DNA of 58,059 nt. Source: Halolactibacillus miurensis (GTDB lineage Bacteria > Bacillota > Bacilli > Bacillales > Amphibacillaceae). The DNA lies in contig NZ_FPAI01000018.1 of the NCBI RefSeq assembly GCF_900116255.1, positions 1-58,059 on the forward strand. Direction: 5' to 3'. Both the position numbers and the translations under genes were made by a program. Of the stretch, positions 37,126 through 46,862 are shown piece after piece. The notes beneath the pieces are model-generated. The model did not search any database. It had not been told where the DNA came from and saw only the letters and a list, made by a program, of their open reading frames with translations. The stretch's first letter is position 1. Each line of letters opens with the position of its first letter.

Positions 37126-37413
37126 TTATTCTTCACGACTAAAATCATTTAACCGTTGTTCTAACACGGCTAAGCGTGCTTCAATTTTCTTCACATCTTC
37201 TTTTGTGGCAATGTTTAATTTATTCAGTGTCTTGTTTTGGGTATCTTCACCTTTTTCGTAATACTTATCAAAAAATTCTTTTGCCTCTGCTTTTGTCATA
37301 TCGCCTTTTTCTACGAGTTGATGAATGACCTTTTCTGCTTGTTCCACACCTGTTTGCGCTAACCCTAAACCAACGGCCAAACCTTTTTTAAATAAATCTG
37401 CCACTTCACTCAC
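37126..37413 (-). CDS. Phasin-like small helical protein
   Basis: Ninety-five residues: an amphipathic helix (VADLFKKGLAVGLGLAQTG), a second helix with GDMTKAEAKEFFDKYYEKG, and a C-terminal coiled coil (VKKIEARLAVLEQRLNDF). This matches the phasin family/PhaI-PhaF-like proteins found beside AarF genes in Firmicutes. It lies 24 bases before ubiB on the same strand, so it may serve as a partner of the kinase at the membrane. The function is inferred. Confidence 0.75.
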   Translation of the reverse strand: MSEVADLFKKGLAVGLGLAQTGVEQAEKVIHQLVEKGDMTKAEAKEFFDKYYEKGEDTQNKTLNKLNIATKEDVKKIEARLAVLEQRLNDFSREE

Positions 37414-37443
37414 TCCTTCTTATTAGTCTAGTTCATATTTTCC

Positions 37444-38127
37444 CTAATCACTTGAAAGTAAACACCAATCAATAGGGGTTAAACCATTTGCTTTTAAGAA
37501 CTGATTTGTTTGACTAAAAGGCTTACTACCAAAAAAACCACGGTAACTTGACAAAGGACTCGGATGAGGAGCGGTTAATATTTTATGACGGGAATCAATG
37601 CGCTTGATTTTACTTTGAGCTGGTTTCCCCCATAAGATATAAACTACCGGAGTCTCTTTCTCATTTAGAAGGTCAATCACGGTGTCGGTTACATGTTCCC
37701 AACCGATATTTTTATGACTTCCAGCTGATTTTTCTTCCACCGTTAAAACGGTATTTAATAATAGCACGCCTTGTTTGGCCCAAGCCGTTAAGTTACCTGA
37801 ATCAGGTAACGGACAACCGGTATCATCGTATAACTCTTTAAAAATATTTCTTAACGACGGCGGCAGTTTAATACCATCTTGGACAGAAAAAGCAAGTCCA
37901 TGTGATTGATTCGGTCCATGATAAGGGTCTTGTCCTAAAATAACCACCTTTGTTTCTTGAAAACTTGTGAAGTTAAGCGCTTGAAAAATCACCTCTTTTG
38001 GTGGATAGATGATTGTTTCTTTCGATTGATTGACTAAATAATCGTCTATCTCTGCTAATAGATTTTGATTCAGACGTGTAACCAACAAATCGCGCCAGTC
38101 AGTTGTGATTGACTCTATTAGTGACAT
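37444..38127 (-). CDS. ung: Uracil-DNA glycosylase, family 1
   Basis: It removes uracil from DNA and starts base excision repair. The active-site motif GQDPYHGPNQSHGLAFSV carries the catalytic Asp, and HPSPLSSYRGFFG carries the catalytic His and the minor-groove loop. At 227 residues it is standard length. Confidence 0.97.
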   Translation of the reverse strand: MSLIESITTDWRDLLVTRLNQNLLAEIDDYLVNQSKETIIYPPKEVIFQALNFTSFQETKVVILGQDPYHGPNQSHGLAFSVQDGIKLPPSLRNIFKELYDDTGCPLPDSGNLTAWAKQGVLLLNTVLTVEEKSAGSHKNIGWEHVTDTVIDLLNEKETPVVYILWGKPAQSKIKRIDSRHKILTAPHPSPLSSYRGFFGSKPFSQTNQFLKANGLTPIDWCLLSSD

Positions 38128-38352
38128 ATGCCTTTCACTTCCTTTTCATTCTTATTGATTGTTTATGACTTATTGTATCATACCGTTTTTTCCATTTATA
38201 TTTCTTTTCTAAGCTTGAAGAGCTAACCATACGTTCATAAACAATTTGACACAACCCTTGTATTTCGTCTATTTTTAAAACATCATCATATCTGTTATAA
38301 TAGTAAGGTTAAATATATTGAAAAAATCACACGAGAGGGGAGTGGTTAGTAT

Positions 38353-38919
38353 ATGGAACAGATAGAACAGTGGATTATGACAATTAAAGACTCACACTTG
38401 CTGATCGCTTCTTTTTTATTCATTTTTGTTCATGTCGTGCGCCCTATTTTCTTTATCCCTGTTATACTAATTTTAATGACCGGTGGTGTTATCTTCGGTT
38501 TTGTACACGGCACCATTTTATCGATTGTGGGACTGATGCTTTCGAGTATTATATTTTATTACTTAGCTCAAAAAATGCCGTGGTTTACTAGACGTTTGAT
38601 TCAAATGAAACAAAAATTATTTGGTGAAGATAGACATATGACCAAGCAACAGGTTATGTTATTAAGACTTGTGCCGTTCATTCATTATCATCTTTTGAGT
38701 TTCCTGATTTACGAACAAGCAACTGATTTGCGTGATTATAATAAACTCTCACTCTATACGGCTATTCCGATGGCGTTGATTTATACGGTGATTGGCCAAT
38801 CGGTGGCCCAGTTTTCTCCAAAAGTCATGACCATGTTCGTCTTATTGATCTTAACCGTCTCCTATCTTGCGAGAAAAGATACGAGACAAAAAATAAAACA
38901 GCTGTTGACATCGACGTAA
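38353..38919 (+). CDS. TVP38/TMEM64 (VTT domain) membrane protein
   Basis: Five hydrophobic helices and the VTT-like segment GGVIFGFVHGTILSIVGLMLSS suggest a TVP38/DedA-superfamily protein, which in other systems scrambles or flips lipids. At 188 residues it is typical. GAGGGGAGTGG precedes the ATG, and a TATAAT box lies near 38296. It is a single-gene unit divergent from ung. Confidence 0.8.
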   Translation: MEQIEQWIMTIKDSHLLIASFLFIFVHVVRPIFFIPVILILMTGGVIFGFVHGTILSIVGLMLSSIIFYYLAQKMPWFTRRLIQMKQKLFGEDRHMTKQQVMLLRLVPFIHYHLLSFLIYEQATDLRDYNKLSLYTAIPMALIYTVIGQSVAQFSPKVMTMFVLLILTVSYLARKDTRQKIKQLLTST

Positions 38920-38920
38920 C

Positions 38921-38951
38921 AAAAAAGAAGGCCACATGTGCCTTCTTTTTT
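38921..38951 (+). terminator. Terminator after the TVP38 gene
   Basis: AAGAAGGC pairs with GCCTTCTT around CACATGT, with A-run before and T-run after; likely usable on both strands and facing the PTS gene. Confidence 0.85.
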
Positions 38952-38984
38952 GTATTGAGTCTTTCTTATATTTCTCTTTAGTAT

Positions 38985-40904
38985 TTACTTAATTTCCTCT
39001 AATAAACGATAGGCTTCATCTTTTGATTGTGCTTTAATGAGATTCTCTCTAAATGAATCGTCCATTAACTTGCGTGACAATAATTGCAAGATTTTTAAGT
39101 GTTGGTCACCTGCTTGAGATTTAGGTACGGCAATCATAAAGATGAGTTTTGATAATGTGCCGTCTAAACTTGACCAATCTACACCGTCTTTACTAATGTA
39201 AAAAGCAATCCGTGGTTCAGTGACCACATCTGATTTTCCGTGAGGAATCGCAACTTCCATCCCAATCCCTGTTGTGGATTCACTTTCACGAGCCATAATG
39301 GCCTCTTTAAATGCATCATGATCCGTTACTGCGCCATCTTTTACTAAGTCTTTAATCATCGCATCAATCACATCATCACGTGTTGATTGTTTACTATCTA
39401 CATTGACTAATTGTTTCGTCGTAAGATTTGTTAGATTTGTAATGTCTGTTGTCTTTGCTGATTCTTTTACTGGTGTATCTTCCACCGCTGTCTCTGGTAC
39501 CGGTGGAACCGTTGCGAGCTCAACATCTTTTTTCAGTACTTTGATCATGAGCGCGACAACAATCGCACCGACCGCAATCGCAACAAAGAACATCACAACG
39601 TTACTCACCGCTCCAAGTAAACCGACAATCGGTCCACCGTGAGCAACACGGTTACCTACGTTCGATATCATCGCAATCACTGAACCGGCCATTGACCCAA
39701 TCATAATACTTGGAATGACGCGCAGCGGATCTTGTGCCGCGAAAGGAATCGCCCCTTCAGTGATACCGAAGAACCCCATCGTAATGGAGGCTTTTCCTGT
39801 TTCACGTTGTTCTGGTAAGAATTTATCTTTAAACATCAAGGTCGCAAGACCCATACCAATCGGTGGAATCGCAATCGCTGCCGCAATTGGCCCCATGATT
39901 TCATAGTTTCCTTCCACGATCATCGCTGAACCAAACATAAAGGCTACCTTATTTACCGGGCCACCCATATCAAAAGAAATCATCGCACCAAGAATAAGAG
40001 CGAGAATAATTTCACTTGATCCTTGCATACCACTGAGCCATGTTGTGAGTGACTCAAACACTTGCGCCACAGGCGCGCCAATAAGTAAGACAAAGACAAG
40101 GGCAACAATAAGTGATGCCGCCAGTGGAATAATAATAATGGGCATAATCGGTTGAACCATCTTCGGTACTTTAATTTTCTTAATCCATAAAGCAACGTAA
40201 CCCGCGATAAAACCAGCAATGATCCCGCCTAAGAATCCAGCACTTGCTTCTGAATTATAGAAACTACCATTTGCGGCAATGAAACCACCAATCATACCTG
40301 GTGCTAAACCTGGCTTGTCCGCTATACTATAAGCAATATATCCGGCAAGGATTGGAACCATAAAACTAAAAGCGGCCCCACCAATGGCCTCGATTGTCTT
40401 CCAAATCGAATCTTCAGGAATTTGTAATCCTGCTTCCGTTGGTTCCCCGCCGATTGTTAACGCAAGGGCAATCAATAAACCACCAACAACGATAAACGGT
40501 ACCATAAAGGAGACCCCGTTCATTAAGTGACGGTAAATCGGATTTTGTTTACTATTATTTGACGTTTGTTCTTCTTTTCCTGTTCCGCGATACGTACTCA
40601 CATTATCTTTTTCAAAGCGCTCGATTAATTCTTCTGGTTTTCTAATTCCGTCTTGTACACCCGTGTTAATTAAACGCTTTCCAACAAAGCGCGCTTTATC
40701 GACTGCTTTGTCTGCGGCAATAATCACCCCGTCTGCTTCTCTAATGTCTTGTTCTGTTAGGGCGTTTTCTACCCCTACGCCTCCCTGTGTTTCAACTTTT
40801 ATTTCCACACCAAGTTTTGCGGCGGCTTTTTCTAAATTTTCCGCTGCCATATACGTGTGAGCTATACCGTTTGGACATGATGTAATCGCTACCAACTTCA
40901 TCAT
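38985..40904 (-). CDS. manP: PTS fructose/mannose-type transporter EIIBCA (ManP-like)
   Basis: Domains in the order IIB-IIC-IIA. IIB begins ITSCPNGIAHTYMAA with the phosphorylated Cys near residue 9. IIC (about 130-465) is a membrane domain of the fructose class. IIA at the end carries the His motif MEVAIPHGKSDV. This order matches B. subtilis ManP; FruA there begins with IIA. It imports and phosphorylates a hexose, probably mannose or fructose. AAGGAGG lies before the paired ATGs. The ManR-like regulator is next to it and likely activates it. No isomerase or 1-phosphofructokinase is adjacent. Confidence 0.88.
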   Translation of the reverse strand: MMKLVAITSCPNGIAHTYMAAENLEKAAAKLGVEIKVETQGGVGVENALTEQDIREADGVIIAADKAVDKARFVGKRLINTGVQDGIRKPEELIERFEKDNVSTYRGTGKEEQTSNNSKQNPIYRHLMNGVSFMVPFIVVGGLLIALALTIGGEPTEAGLQIPEDSIWKTIEAIGGAAFSFMVPILAGYIAYSIADKPGLAPGMIGGFIAANGSFYNSEASAGFLGGIIAGFIAGYVALWIKKIKVPKMVQPIMPIIIIPLAASLIVALVFVLLIGAPVAQVFESLTTWLSGMQGSSEIILALILGAMISFDMGGPVNKVAFMFGSAMIVEGNYEIMGPIAAAIAIPPIGMGLATLMFKDKFLPEQRETGKASITMGFFGITEGAIPFAAQDPLRVIPSIMIGSMAGSVIAMISNVGNRVAHGGPIVGLLGAVSNVVMFFVAIAVGAIVVALMIKVLKKDVELATVPPVPETAVEDTPVKESAKTTDITNLTNLTTKQLVNVDSKQSTRDDVIDAMIKDLVKDGAVTDHDAFKEAIMARESESTTGIGMEVAIPHGKSDVVTEPRIAFYISKDGVDWSSLDGTLSKLIFMIAVPKSQAGDQHLKILQLLSRKLMDDSFRENLIKAQSKDEAYRLLEEIK

Positions 40905-40962
40905 TAAAACCTCCTTATGATTTGTTCTAACTATAGTATAGCGCTGATATTTTGTCCTAAAC

Positions 40963-40992
40963 TAAAAAATAATTGCCGGGTTTCCGGCAATT
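40963..40992 (-). terminator. Terminator after the ManR-like gene
   Basis: Minus strand AATTGCCGG pairs with CCGGCAATT and is followed by ATTTTTTAG. It separates the regulator from the transporter gene, whose promoter must lie within the next 60 bases (a TATACT box is visible near 40935). Confidence 0.8.
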
Positions 40993-42898
40993 ATAAATTA
41001 TTTAACACGTCTTTGATTGTTTCTTGCTGCAATATAACGGTTTGTTTCGCCGGTTGTTCTGTTAAAAGACCCAGCTGTTGATAGATCGCACGGTGTTTCG
41101 CCTTATCTTCTTGCCTTAAGGCTAAAACAAACACAAGCGAGACGGATTCCCCTTCCCAGTTCATCGGTTCTTTTAAAGTCACTAGCGCAATCGTTGATTG
41201 CTTGACGAAACTCGGGTCACCGTGAGGAATACTCATACCACCACCAATAGCGGTTGACGCTTTTCTTTCACGCAACAATGCTTGATGTGGGTAGTCTTGT
41301 TCGACAACACCCGCTTGGACCATACGATTCGTCACATACTCAATGAGTTCATATGGGTGTTCAAAAGATGGATGAATAAACACAAAACCTGGATGAATAT
41401 AAGTTTTTAATGAGAGATGTTTTTCCGCTTGATGTTGCTCAACTTTATCTGCCCACATTCTTAAATTGGCTTGATCATCTTCATTAAGAAGAGGCGACAC
41501 AATAACACTTGGTGGTTCTTTAATTTCTAGTGGCACAGTTGACACAATTAAATCAACCGCTTCTTTTTTTATATAGGCTTTCAGTTCCCGTTGTTGGAGG
41601 GTTGCTTTAATCACTAGTGTAGGAAAGGCACGAGATAAACGCACCTTTAAAATTTCTGAGACGCCGATCCCCATGTGACAAACAATCACGACAGCGTGTT
41701 CTTTTGGATGATCTTTATCTAGTCGCTCTAACGCTGCCTGAAAATGAAGGGTTAAATAGGCAACTTCTGCTTCTGGAACGAGAATACCGAGGGTTGGTTC
41801 TAATTTTGTGACAATCTCAATCAATAAGTCAAATAAGAATGGATATAATTGCTTAATTTCTTTCGTTAAAGGATTTGTCACTGGTAAATCGTAACGTAAG
41901 CGATGAATCGTTGCATAAATATGCACTTGTAAGCCTTCTTTTAAATGCACATCATGATGAAAATCCATCATTGTCTTTTCTGATAGTTGTTCAATTAAAA
42001 GGTCCGTTAATTGTTCGGCTTGTTTTTCACCTTCTAAATGGAGAAAGTTATTTAAATGCCAAGGTTGATTTTGTTTTGACCCTAAAATATGCATAGCTAA
42101 ATAAACAACTTCATCATCCTTTAGTGACAAAGAGAATAAAGATTCGATCGCTTGTTTTAATTTCAGAATAATCGTATAAACCTCTCTATTTTGCATGGTG
42201 ACCACATCTTCTTTAGGTAGATGGAGTGTCTGTTTAAGCTTCACTCTTTTGACCATGAGCAGAATATGTACCAGTAACCTTCTCAGACTCTCATCAGTAA
42301 AAGTAAAGGCATATTCTTCACTAAAGCTTACAAGTAAATGTTTAAGCGCATTCACTTCGTAAGGGCGCATTTCCTTTTCAATTAATCCCATCTCGCCTTC
42401 TTCATGAGAGAGTGACGCCAGTGCCCGGCGTTTATTGATCTCACTCCCCACAATAGAAATACCGACACGTGGCTTAGCTGACAACTCAATATCAAACGGA
42501 TGCAACCAATCTACAAGTTCATCTAGTAGCAATCTCAACGCTGTTGTTGATAGAAAATACCGTGATCTTAATTGAGACATCGGTGTTGGTTCATGCGTCA
42601 TCAATAGATCAAAACCAATCGTTGCCATTGAAATCTTATGACTATTTACTATTTCCTTATTAGCTTTTAGATAATGTGCTTTTTCCTTCTCGTCATGAAC
42701 GGTGGCACTGATGCCTTTACCGGGTTCTCTTAATATAGTAAACCACTGCTCTTTTTCACTTTTCTCTTCCAATACAGTTAAATCATTTCTAATCGTTCGC
42801 TCAGAACAATGCACTTTTTCTGCCAGTGTTTTGGTGAGGAGATAGGTGTCGGGTGAAGCGAGTAATAATTCTAACAATTGTTGTTGACGTTCGTTCAT
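40991..42898 (-). CDS. manR: PRD-type PTS-controlled transcriptional activator (ManR-like)
   Basis: A 635-residue regulator: winged HTH (SERTIRNDLTVLEEKSE), two PTS regulation domains with conserved His, an EIIB-like domain (VVIVCHMGIGVSEIL) and a terminal EIIA domain (GGMSIPHGDPSF). In B. subtilis ManR, phosphorylation of these domains by HPr and the cognate EII balances activation of manP. The same order is seen here directly upstream of the EIIBCA gene. The sugar specificity remains a guess. Confidence 0.88.
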   Translation of the reverse strand: MNERQQQLLELLLASPDTYLLTKTLAEKVHCSERTIRNDLTVLEEKSEKEQWFTILREPGKGISATVHDEKEKAHYLKANKEIVNSHKISMATIGFDLLMTHEPTPMSQLRSRYFLSTTALRLLLDELVDWLHPFDIELSAKPRVGISIVGSEINKRRALASLSHEEGEMGLIEKEMRPYEVNALKHLLVSFSEEYAFTFTDESLRRLLVHILLMVKRVKLKQTLHLPKEDVVTMQNREVYTIILKLKQAIESLFSLSLKDDEVVYLAMHILGSKQNQPWHLNNFLHLEGEKQAEQLTDLLIEQLSEKTMMDFHHDVHLKEGLQVHIYATIHRLRYDLPVTNPLTKEIKQLYPFLFDLLIEIVTKLEPTLGILVPEAEVAYLTLHFQAALERLDKDHPKEHAVVIVCHMGIGVSEILKVRLSRAFPTLVIKATLQQRELKAYIKKEAVDLIVSTVPLEIKEPPSVIVSPLLNEDDQANLRMWADKVEQHQAEKHLSLKTYIHPGFVFIHPSFEHPYELIEYVTNRMVQAGVVEQDYPHQALLRERKASTAIGGGMSIPHGDPSFVKQSTIALVTLKEPMNWEGESVSLVFVLALRQEDKAKHRAIYQQLGLLTEQPAKQTVILQQETIKDVLNNL

Positions 42899-43043
42899 TA
42901 TAGCCCTCCTTTCTGCGGATCAAACATGTCTTTAATCTTAGTATCACGATTATAATGACTATATTAGCGAGTACAAGCGATTTCTCGCAAGCTTTTTCTT
43001 TAAACCACACCAAAATTGACAATCAAATCATCTTTATACACGG

Positions 43044-44534
43044 TTATGTTACATCCAACACCACACTCGGGGTACGCCAAATAGACGATTCTTCTAACTG
43101 GAAACTTAATTGAATGAGTAAATCTTCTCTCCCCTTTGGCGCCATAAACTGACAACCTAATGGTAACTGCTGACTACTTAAGCCAACAGGAACACTGATG
43201 GCTGGTTGGCCAGTTAAATTAGCTAATTGCGTAAAAGGGGTATAAGTTAAACTCGGTAAAAACATATCATAAATAAGTGACAGGCGCGCGTTTTTATTTA
43301 AGTGTGACACATTTTTAATTTGACTTAACATGGCGCTTGATGGAGCTAATGAGCCGATTTCTGGTGCCTGATCAGCATTTGTTGGTGTTAAATATAAATC
43401 ATACGTGTGATGGAAGTGATGCATCTTTTGGCTTGCTTCATCCCAGCCATCGAGACTGATACTGTAATCGGCCGCTGTTATCAGTTTACCCGTTTCATGT
43501 AGCGCATAAGTGAACGGATCTAAATCTTCTTGTGTGATCTGTTTTTGTAAACCACGTTCTAGTTGTTGGATCACTTTATTCATTTCACCTGCATTCATCA
43601 CGTAATAATGATGCATTAAATCAACCCCATTGATAGGGGGCAATGTCTCTTCGACCTCATGCCCCAAATCAGTTAGGAGGTCTACCATGGCTAAAACCGC
43701 TTCTTTTGCTTCTTTGGTGACCGGTGTGCCAACAGGTGACGTCGTTGAGTAGGCAATGGCGAGCTTATGCTTTATTGGGCGATCCTTTAAACTGAGATAA
43801 TGATCGTGATAGAGTGGGACATTAAAGGCTGCTTCAGGTTGATACACTTGTAAGTGGTCCAGCATGCGCGCTGTGTCTCGCACAGTTTTACTCAACACAA
43901 AATCAATCGATGCTCCTTGCCACTGCCGGCCTGCACCAGGACCAACCGGTGTCCGCCCTCTCGTAGGTTTTAACCCGATCAGTCCCGTAAATCCGGCAGG
44001 AATACGAATTGACCCCCCGCCATCACTCGCACCGGCTAATGGTACTATTCCTGAGAGGATGGCACTGGCTGCGCCACCGCTTGAACCTCCTGGTGAATGA
44101 TTGAGATTTATTGGATTTCGGGTCGGACCATAGTAATTAGGTTCGGTAATATTCTTTAAACCAAATTCCGGCGTATTTGTATGTCCAAGTAGCTGAAAAC
44201 CAGCTTGTCTTATTTTTGTTATGTAATGACTATCTCGTTGTTGCCTGTTATTGTCTAACAAGCGCGAGCCTGAACTAAGCACCTCGCCTTTAATCGCTTG
44301 AGAAATATTCTTCGCTAAGAACGGCACACCGTATAACGGCGCAGATTGATCTAAGTGAGGTATTTCTTCATACGCCTTAGCTTCTCTTGTTCTTACTACC
44401 GCATTCACTAACGGATTGACGACGTTCATCCGTTCCATACTTACTTGTAGTAATTCTTGAGCAGAGACCTGTTTTTGTTTCACTAATTGAGCCAATCCTG
44501 TCGCATCATACGCTTGATAGTGTTTAAAATCCAT
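43044..44534 (-). CDS. Amidase signature family enzyme
   Basis: The Ser-cisSer-Lys triad is visible: Lys in PFLAKNIS, the cis-Ser in SPGGSSGGAAS and the nucleophile in GGGSIRIPAG. It hydrolyses an amide bond in the cytoplasm. At 496 residues it resembles stand-alone amidases. It is not likely GatA, which sits with gatC and gatB; those are absent. Substrate unknown. It has its own ribosome site and no operon partner. Confidence 0.88.
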   Translation of the reverse strand: MDFKHYQAYDATGLAQLVKQKQVSAQELLQVSMERMNVVNPLVNAVVRTREAKAYEEIPHLDQSAPLYGVPFLAKNISQAIKGEVLSSGSRLLDNNRQQRDSHYITKIRQAGFQLLGHTNTPEFGLKNITEPNYYGPTRNPINLNHSPGGSSGGAASAILSGIVPLAGASDGGGSIRIPAGFTGLIGLKPTRGRTPVGPGAGRQWQGASIDFVLSKTVRDTARMLDHLQVYQPEAAFNVPLYHDHYLSLKDRPIKHKLAIAYSTTSPVGTPVTKEAKEAVLAMVDLLTDLGHEVEETLPPINGVDLMHHYYVMNAGEMNKVIQQLERGLQKQITQEDLDPFTYALHETGKLITAADYSISLDGWDEASQKMHHFHHTYDLYLTPTNADQAPEIGSLAPSSAMLSQIKNVSHLNKNARLSLIYDMFLPSLTYTPFTQLANLTGQPAISVPVGLSSQQLPLGCQFMAPKGREDLLIQLSFQLEESSIWRTPSVVLDVT

Positions 44535-44720
44535 TCATTATCTCCTCTTTTCTACTTGTGTTTATCTTAACGTTTGTTTTAAATCACCTTTACTCCTAGT
44601 ATAACGAACTTTTAATAGGAACGTTAGTCATTGATTGAGTATACGACGAGGATAATAAGCCATCTCACCACTTACGTCTGTTGTCATATTCTATAGAAAA
44701 GGGGAAAGGAGGAAGATAAT

Positions 44721-45020
44721 ATGGAAAAAGACGCACAGTGTCATCGAGACACAAAATTATTGAAGACAAAACGACATTTATTAAACTCGATTGCAAAAGA
44801 AGAAAAAGCACTCGGTCGTCTATTGAACGCTCAAGCTAAGCAACTAGAACATATAAAGCCTTGTTCGAAAACGACACAACTCACAGAAACAACGACACAG
44901 CTTGTTGAAACGGTCTTAATGAAGGAATGGCTACTGCTAAGAAAGTTAGAACACGTTCTAACAATCGAATCAAAAAACAAGCAAAATGATTCACCGCCTT
45001 GCTTATTTGATGATCAATAA
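44721..45020 (+). CDS. Small helical protein with spore-coat/exosporium-like helix motif
   Basis: Ninety-nine residues. The helical segment LNSIAKEEKALGRLLNAQAK resembles the short N-terminal helix found in several exosporium or surface proteins of Bacilli, with a pattern like SIAxEExALAHxxNAExEK. A second helix follows (VETVLMKEWLLLRKLEHVL). The same pair of helices recurs in the next gene. No signal peptide is seen. AAAGGAGGAAG precedes the ATG. I know no name for it. Confidence 0.6.
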   Translation: MEKDAQCHRDTKLLKTKRHLLNSIAKEEKALGRLLNAQAKQLEHIKPCSKTTQLTETTTQLVETVLMKEWLLLRKLEHVLTIESKNKQNDSPPCLFDDQ

Positions 45021-45087
45021 GTAAATAGCCGCCGCCAAATCATTATACACTCATAAACTAATCATATAGAAAGGAGGTGATATATTC

Positions 45088-45801
45088 GTGTCCAATCCAT
45101 TACAACAAGCAGTTATTCTGCAGCTGCTTGAGTCCATTGCACAAACAGAAACCTCTCTCGCTTATTTAATTGAAACAGAGGCAGATAAATTACAAACAGC
45201 CATCACACTCGTTGAACGAGATGAAGAAAACGTCTCCATTGATCCTTTACTAGAAATGAACCAGTCCGTTAAAAAAATGCTAGAAACGATTATCAAAAAA
45301 GAAATGTTGTTGGAATTCGAGTTAGATGACTTGCTGGATCTTTTAAAACAACCGTCACCAACGACGTGTGATACAACCATCGGTATTGTTAGAAATCCAG
45401 AGGATGCTAATGAGGTCTGGTTTATCATTGAATGGCTCGGAACAACTTTAAACACGTGGGAATATCGTGTGACTAACGTAAGCGCCCCATTTGGTTTAAG
45501 TCATTTCAGTTTTTATGTCCCTTGTATCAGTGAAGAAAATACCAACGGTTTATCTGTCATTTCATCTACACCAGTTGAAACAGAAGTAAGAGAAAACGAT
45601 TTTTGTCCAGACGGTAATCCACTGACATGTGGCAATCCAGAGGGTTTTAACGGTATAAAGTTTAACTATCAACTAGAACAAGGAGAATCAGAAACCTTTA
45701 CCTTCACACTCAATCAATCTACTTCCCCAGTGGATATTTGTGTCCTGTTTAAATTCGGTACGTTAGCGCGTTGCACAACCATCTGTGGTCCATCTTGTTA
45801 G
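45088..45801 (+). CDS. Helical-domain protein with Cys-rich beta domain, coat or surface type
   Basis: GTG 45088 follows AAAGGAGGTGATA. Residues 1-85 repeat the helical motif of the previous gene (LESIAQTETSLAYLIETEAD, then VKKMLETIIKKEMLLEFELD). Residues about 95-237 form a beta-rich, Cys-containing domain (LSHFSFYVPC, NGIKFNYQLEQGESETFTF, GPSC at the end). The domain resembles extracellular Cys-rich modules of Firmicutes, which I cannot name. There is no signal peptide. Adjacent to the sorted DUF4397 protein; a shared surface role is possible. Confidence 0.6.
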   Translation: MSNPLQQAVILQLLESIAQTETSLAYLIETEADKLQTAITLVERDEENVSIDPLLEMNQSVKKMLETIIKKEMLLEFELDDLLDLLKQPSPTTCDTTIGIVRNPEDANEVWFIIEWLGTTLNTWEYRVTNVSAPFGLSHFSFYVPCISEENTNGLSVISSTPVETEVRENDFCPDGNPLTCGNPEGFNGIKFNYQLEQGESETFTFTLNQSTSPVDICVLFKFGTLARCTTICGPSC

Positions 45802-45808
45802 TGCATCT

Positions 45809-45846
45809 ATTAGGGAGCGATTGCTCCCTTTTCTAATGTTTTTTTG
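45809..45846 (+). terminator. Terminator after the Cys-rich domain gene
   Basis: ATTAG plus GGGAGC pairs with GCTCCC plus CTAAT, followed by GTTTTTTTG. Confidence 0.8.
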
Positions 45847-46018
45847 ATCTTATACACATTACATTGAAATATATTACATTTATATATACGTTTTTTTGTA
45901 TAACTTTCGATTGGAAAAATACCCATAAAACTCCCTCAAACCTATGTCTATACACTCATCTTTACATAATATACGCTAAAAATGTTTTGAAATCAAAATA
46001 TGATGGTATTAAGAGTAA

Positions 46019-46039
46019 TGTAAACCACAATCGTTTACA
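46019..46039. promoter_or_regulatory. Inverted repeat before the DUF4397 gene
   Basis: TGTAAAC and GTTTACA are separated by seven bases, 28 bases before the start codon. The hyphenated palindrome may be an operator or a roadblock site. No clear promoter boxes are seen nearby. Confidence 0.45.
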
Positions 46040-46067
46040 CCACACAACAAAAAAGGAGAGGAAAAAA

Positions 46068-46862
46068 ATGAAGAAAACGAAAGGTTTGGTTATTTTATCA
46101 CTTGTCGTCTTACTCTTGTCACTTTTACAACTCCCTGTTTTTGCGGAGGGACATCACGCGATGGTTCGTGTCCTTCACGCTTCACCAGATGCACCGGCTG
46201 TTGATGTTTTTGTTAACGGTGAGGTGGCTGTCGAAAATGCCAGCTTTAAAGATATTACCGGCTATCTTGAATTAGAAGAAGGTACGTACCAAATTGCTAT
46301 TCATGCAACTGGTGCAGAAGAAGCTGTCTACGAACAAGAAGTTTCAGTAGAAGCTAATACGCGTTACACTGTCGCAGCTGTTGGTTTACTTGAAGATGGT
46401 TTCCGCTTAGAAGCGTTTGTGGATGACTTAACGGTTGATGAAGGAAAAGCCAACATTCGTGTCGGTCACCTTTCACCTGGTAGTCCAGCGGTTGATGTCG
46501 GTTTAATCGGTGGCGATGCTCTTGTTGAAGGCGCTGAGTTCTTTGCCGTTACAGATTACTTAACACTTGACCCTGGTACGTATGATTTAGAAATTCGTGC
46601 CGCAGGTACAACAGACCAGGTCCTTGACTTGTCAGGTACAACACTTGAAGCAAATAAAATTTATAACGCTTATGCTGTGGGAGCTGATCCTAGCTCACTA
46701 GATGTAGTATTAGTTGTAGATGATGCCGAAATGGCACCAGAAGCTATGCCACAAACTGGTTTTGAAACAACTGAATCAATGACATTGCCATTCCTTGTAG
46801 GTGTATTATCTCTTGGGGCATTAGGATTATTTGTGACAAAACGCCGTGCGGTTAAGCGATAA
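46068..46862 (+). CDS. Sortase-anchored DUF4397 surface protein
   Basis: A signal peptide (residues 1-26, ending VFAEG) is followed by two DUF4397 repeats. The first is RVLHASPDAPAVDVFV...EEGTYQI; the second is RVGHLSPGSPAVDVGL...DPGTYDL. A C-terminal sorting signal follows: MPQTGFE, a hydrophobic helix and KRRAVKR. Its first residue is Met rather than Leu in the usual LPxTG. ATG 46068 has AAAGGAGAGG upstream; a frame back to 45864 is rejected. It overlaps the sortase gene by 17 bases, so the sortase probably anchors this protein. The ligand of the DUF4397 domain is unknown. Confidence 0.88.
   Translation: MKKTKGLVILSLVVLLLSLLQLPVFAEGHHAMVRVLHASPDAPAVDVFVNGEVAVENASFKDITGYLELEEGTYQIAIHATGAEEAVYEQEVSVEANTRYTVAAVGLLEDGFRLEAFVDDLTVDEGKANIRVGHLSPGSPAVDVGLIGGDALVEGAEFFAVTDYLTLDPGTYDLEIRAAGTTDQVLDLSGTTLEANKIYNAYAVGADPSSLDVVLVVDDAEMAPEAMPQTGFETTESMTLPFLVGVLSLGALGLFVTKRRAVKR

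Noticed and set aside
45864-46067. Longer DUF4397 protein start at 45864
   Set aside because: The extension is not coding-like and would displace the signal peptide; ATG 46068 follows AAAGGAGAGG.
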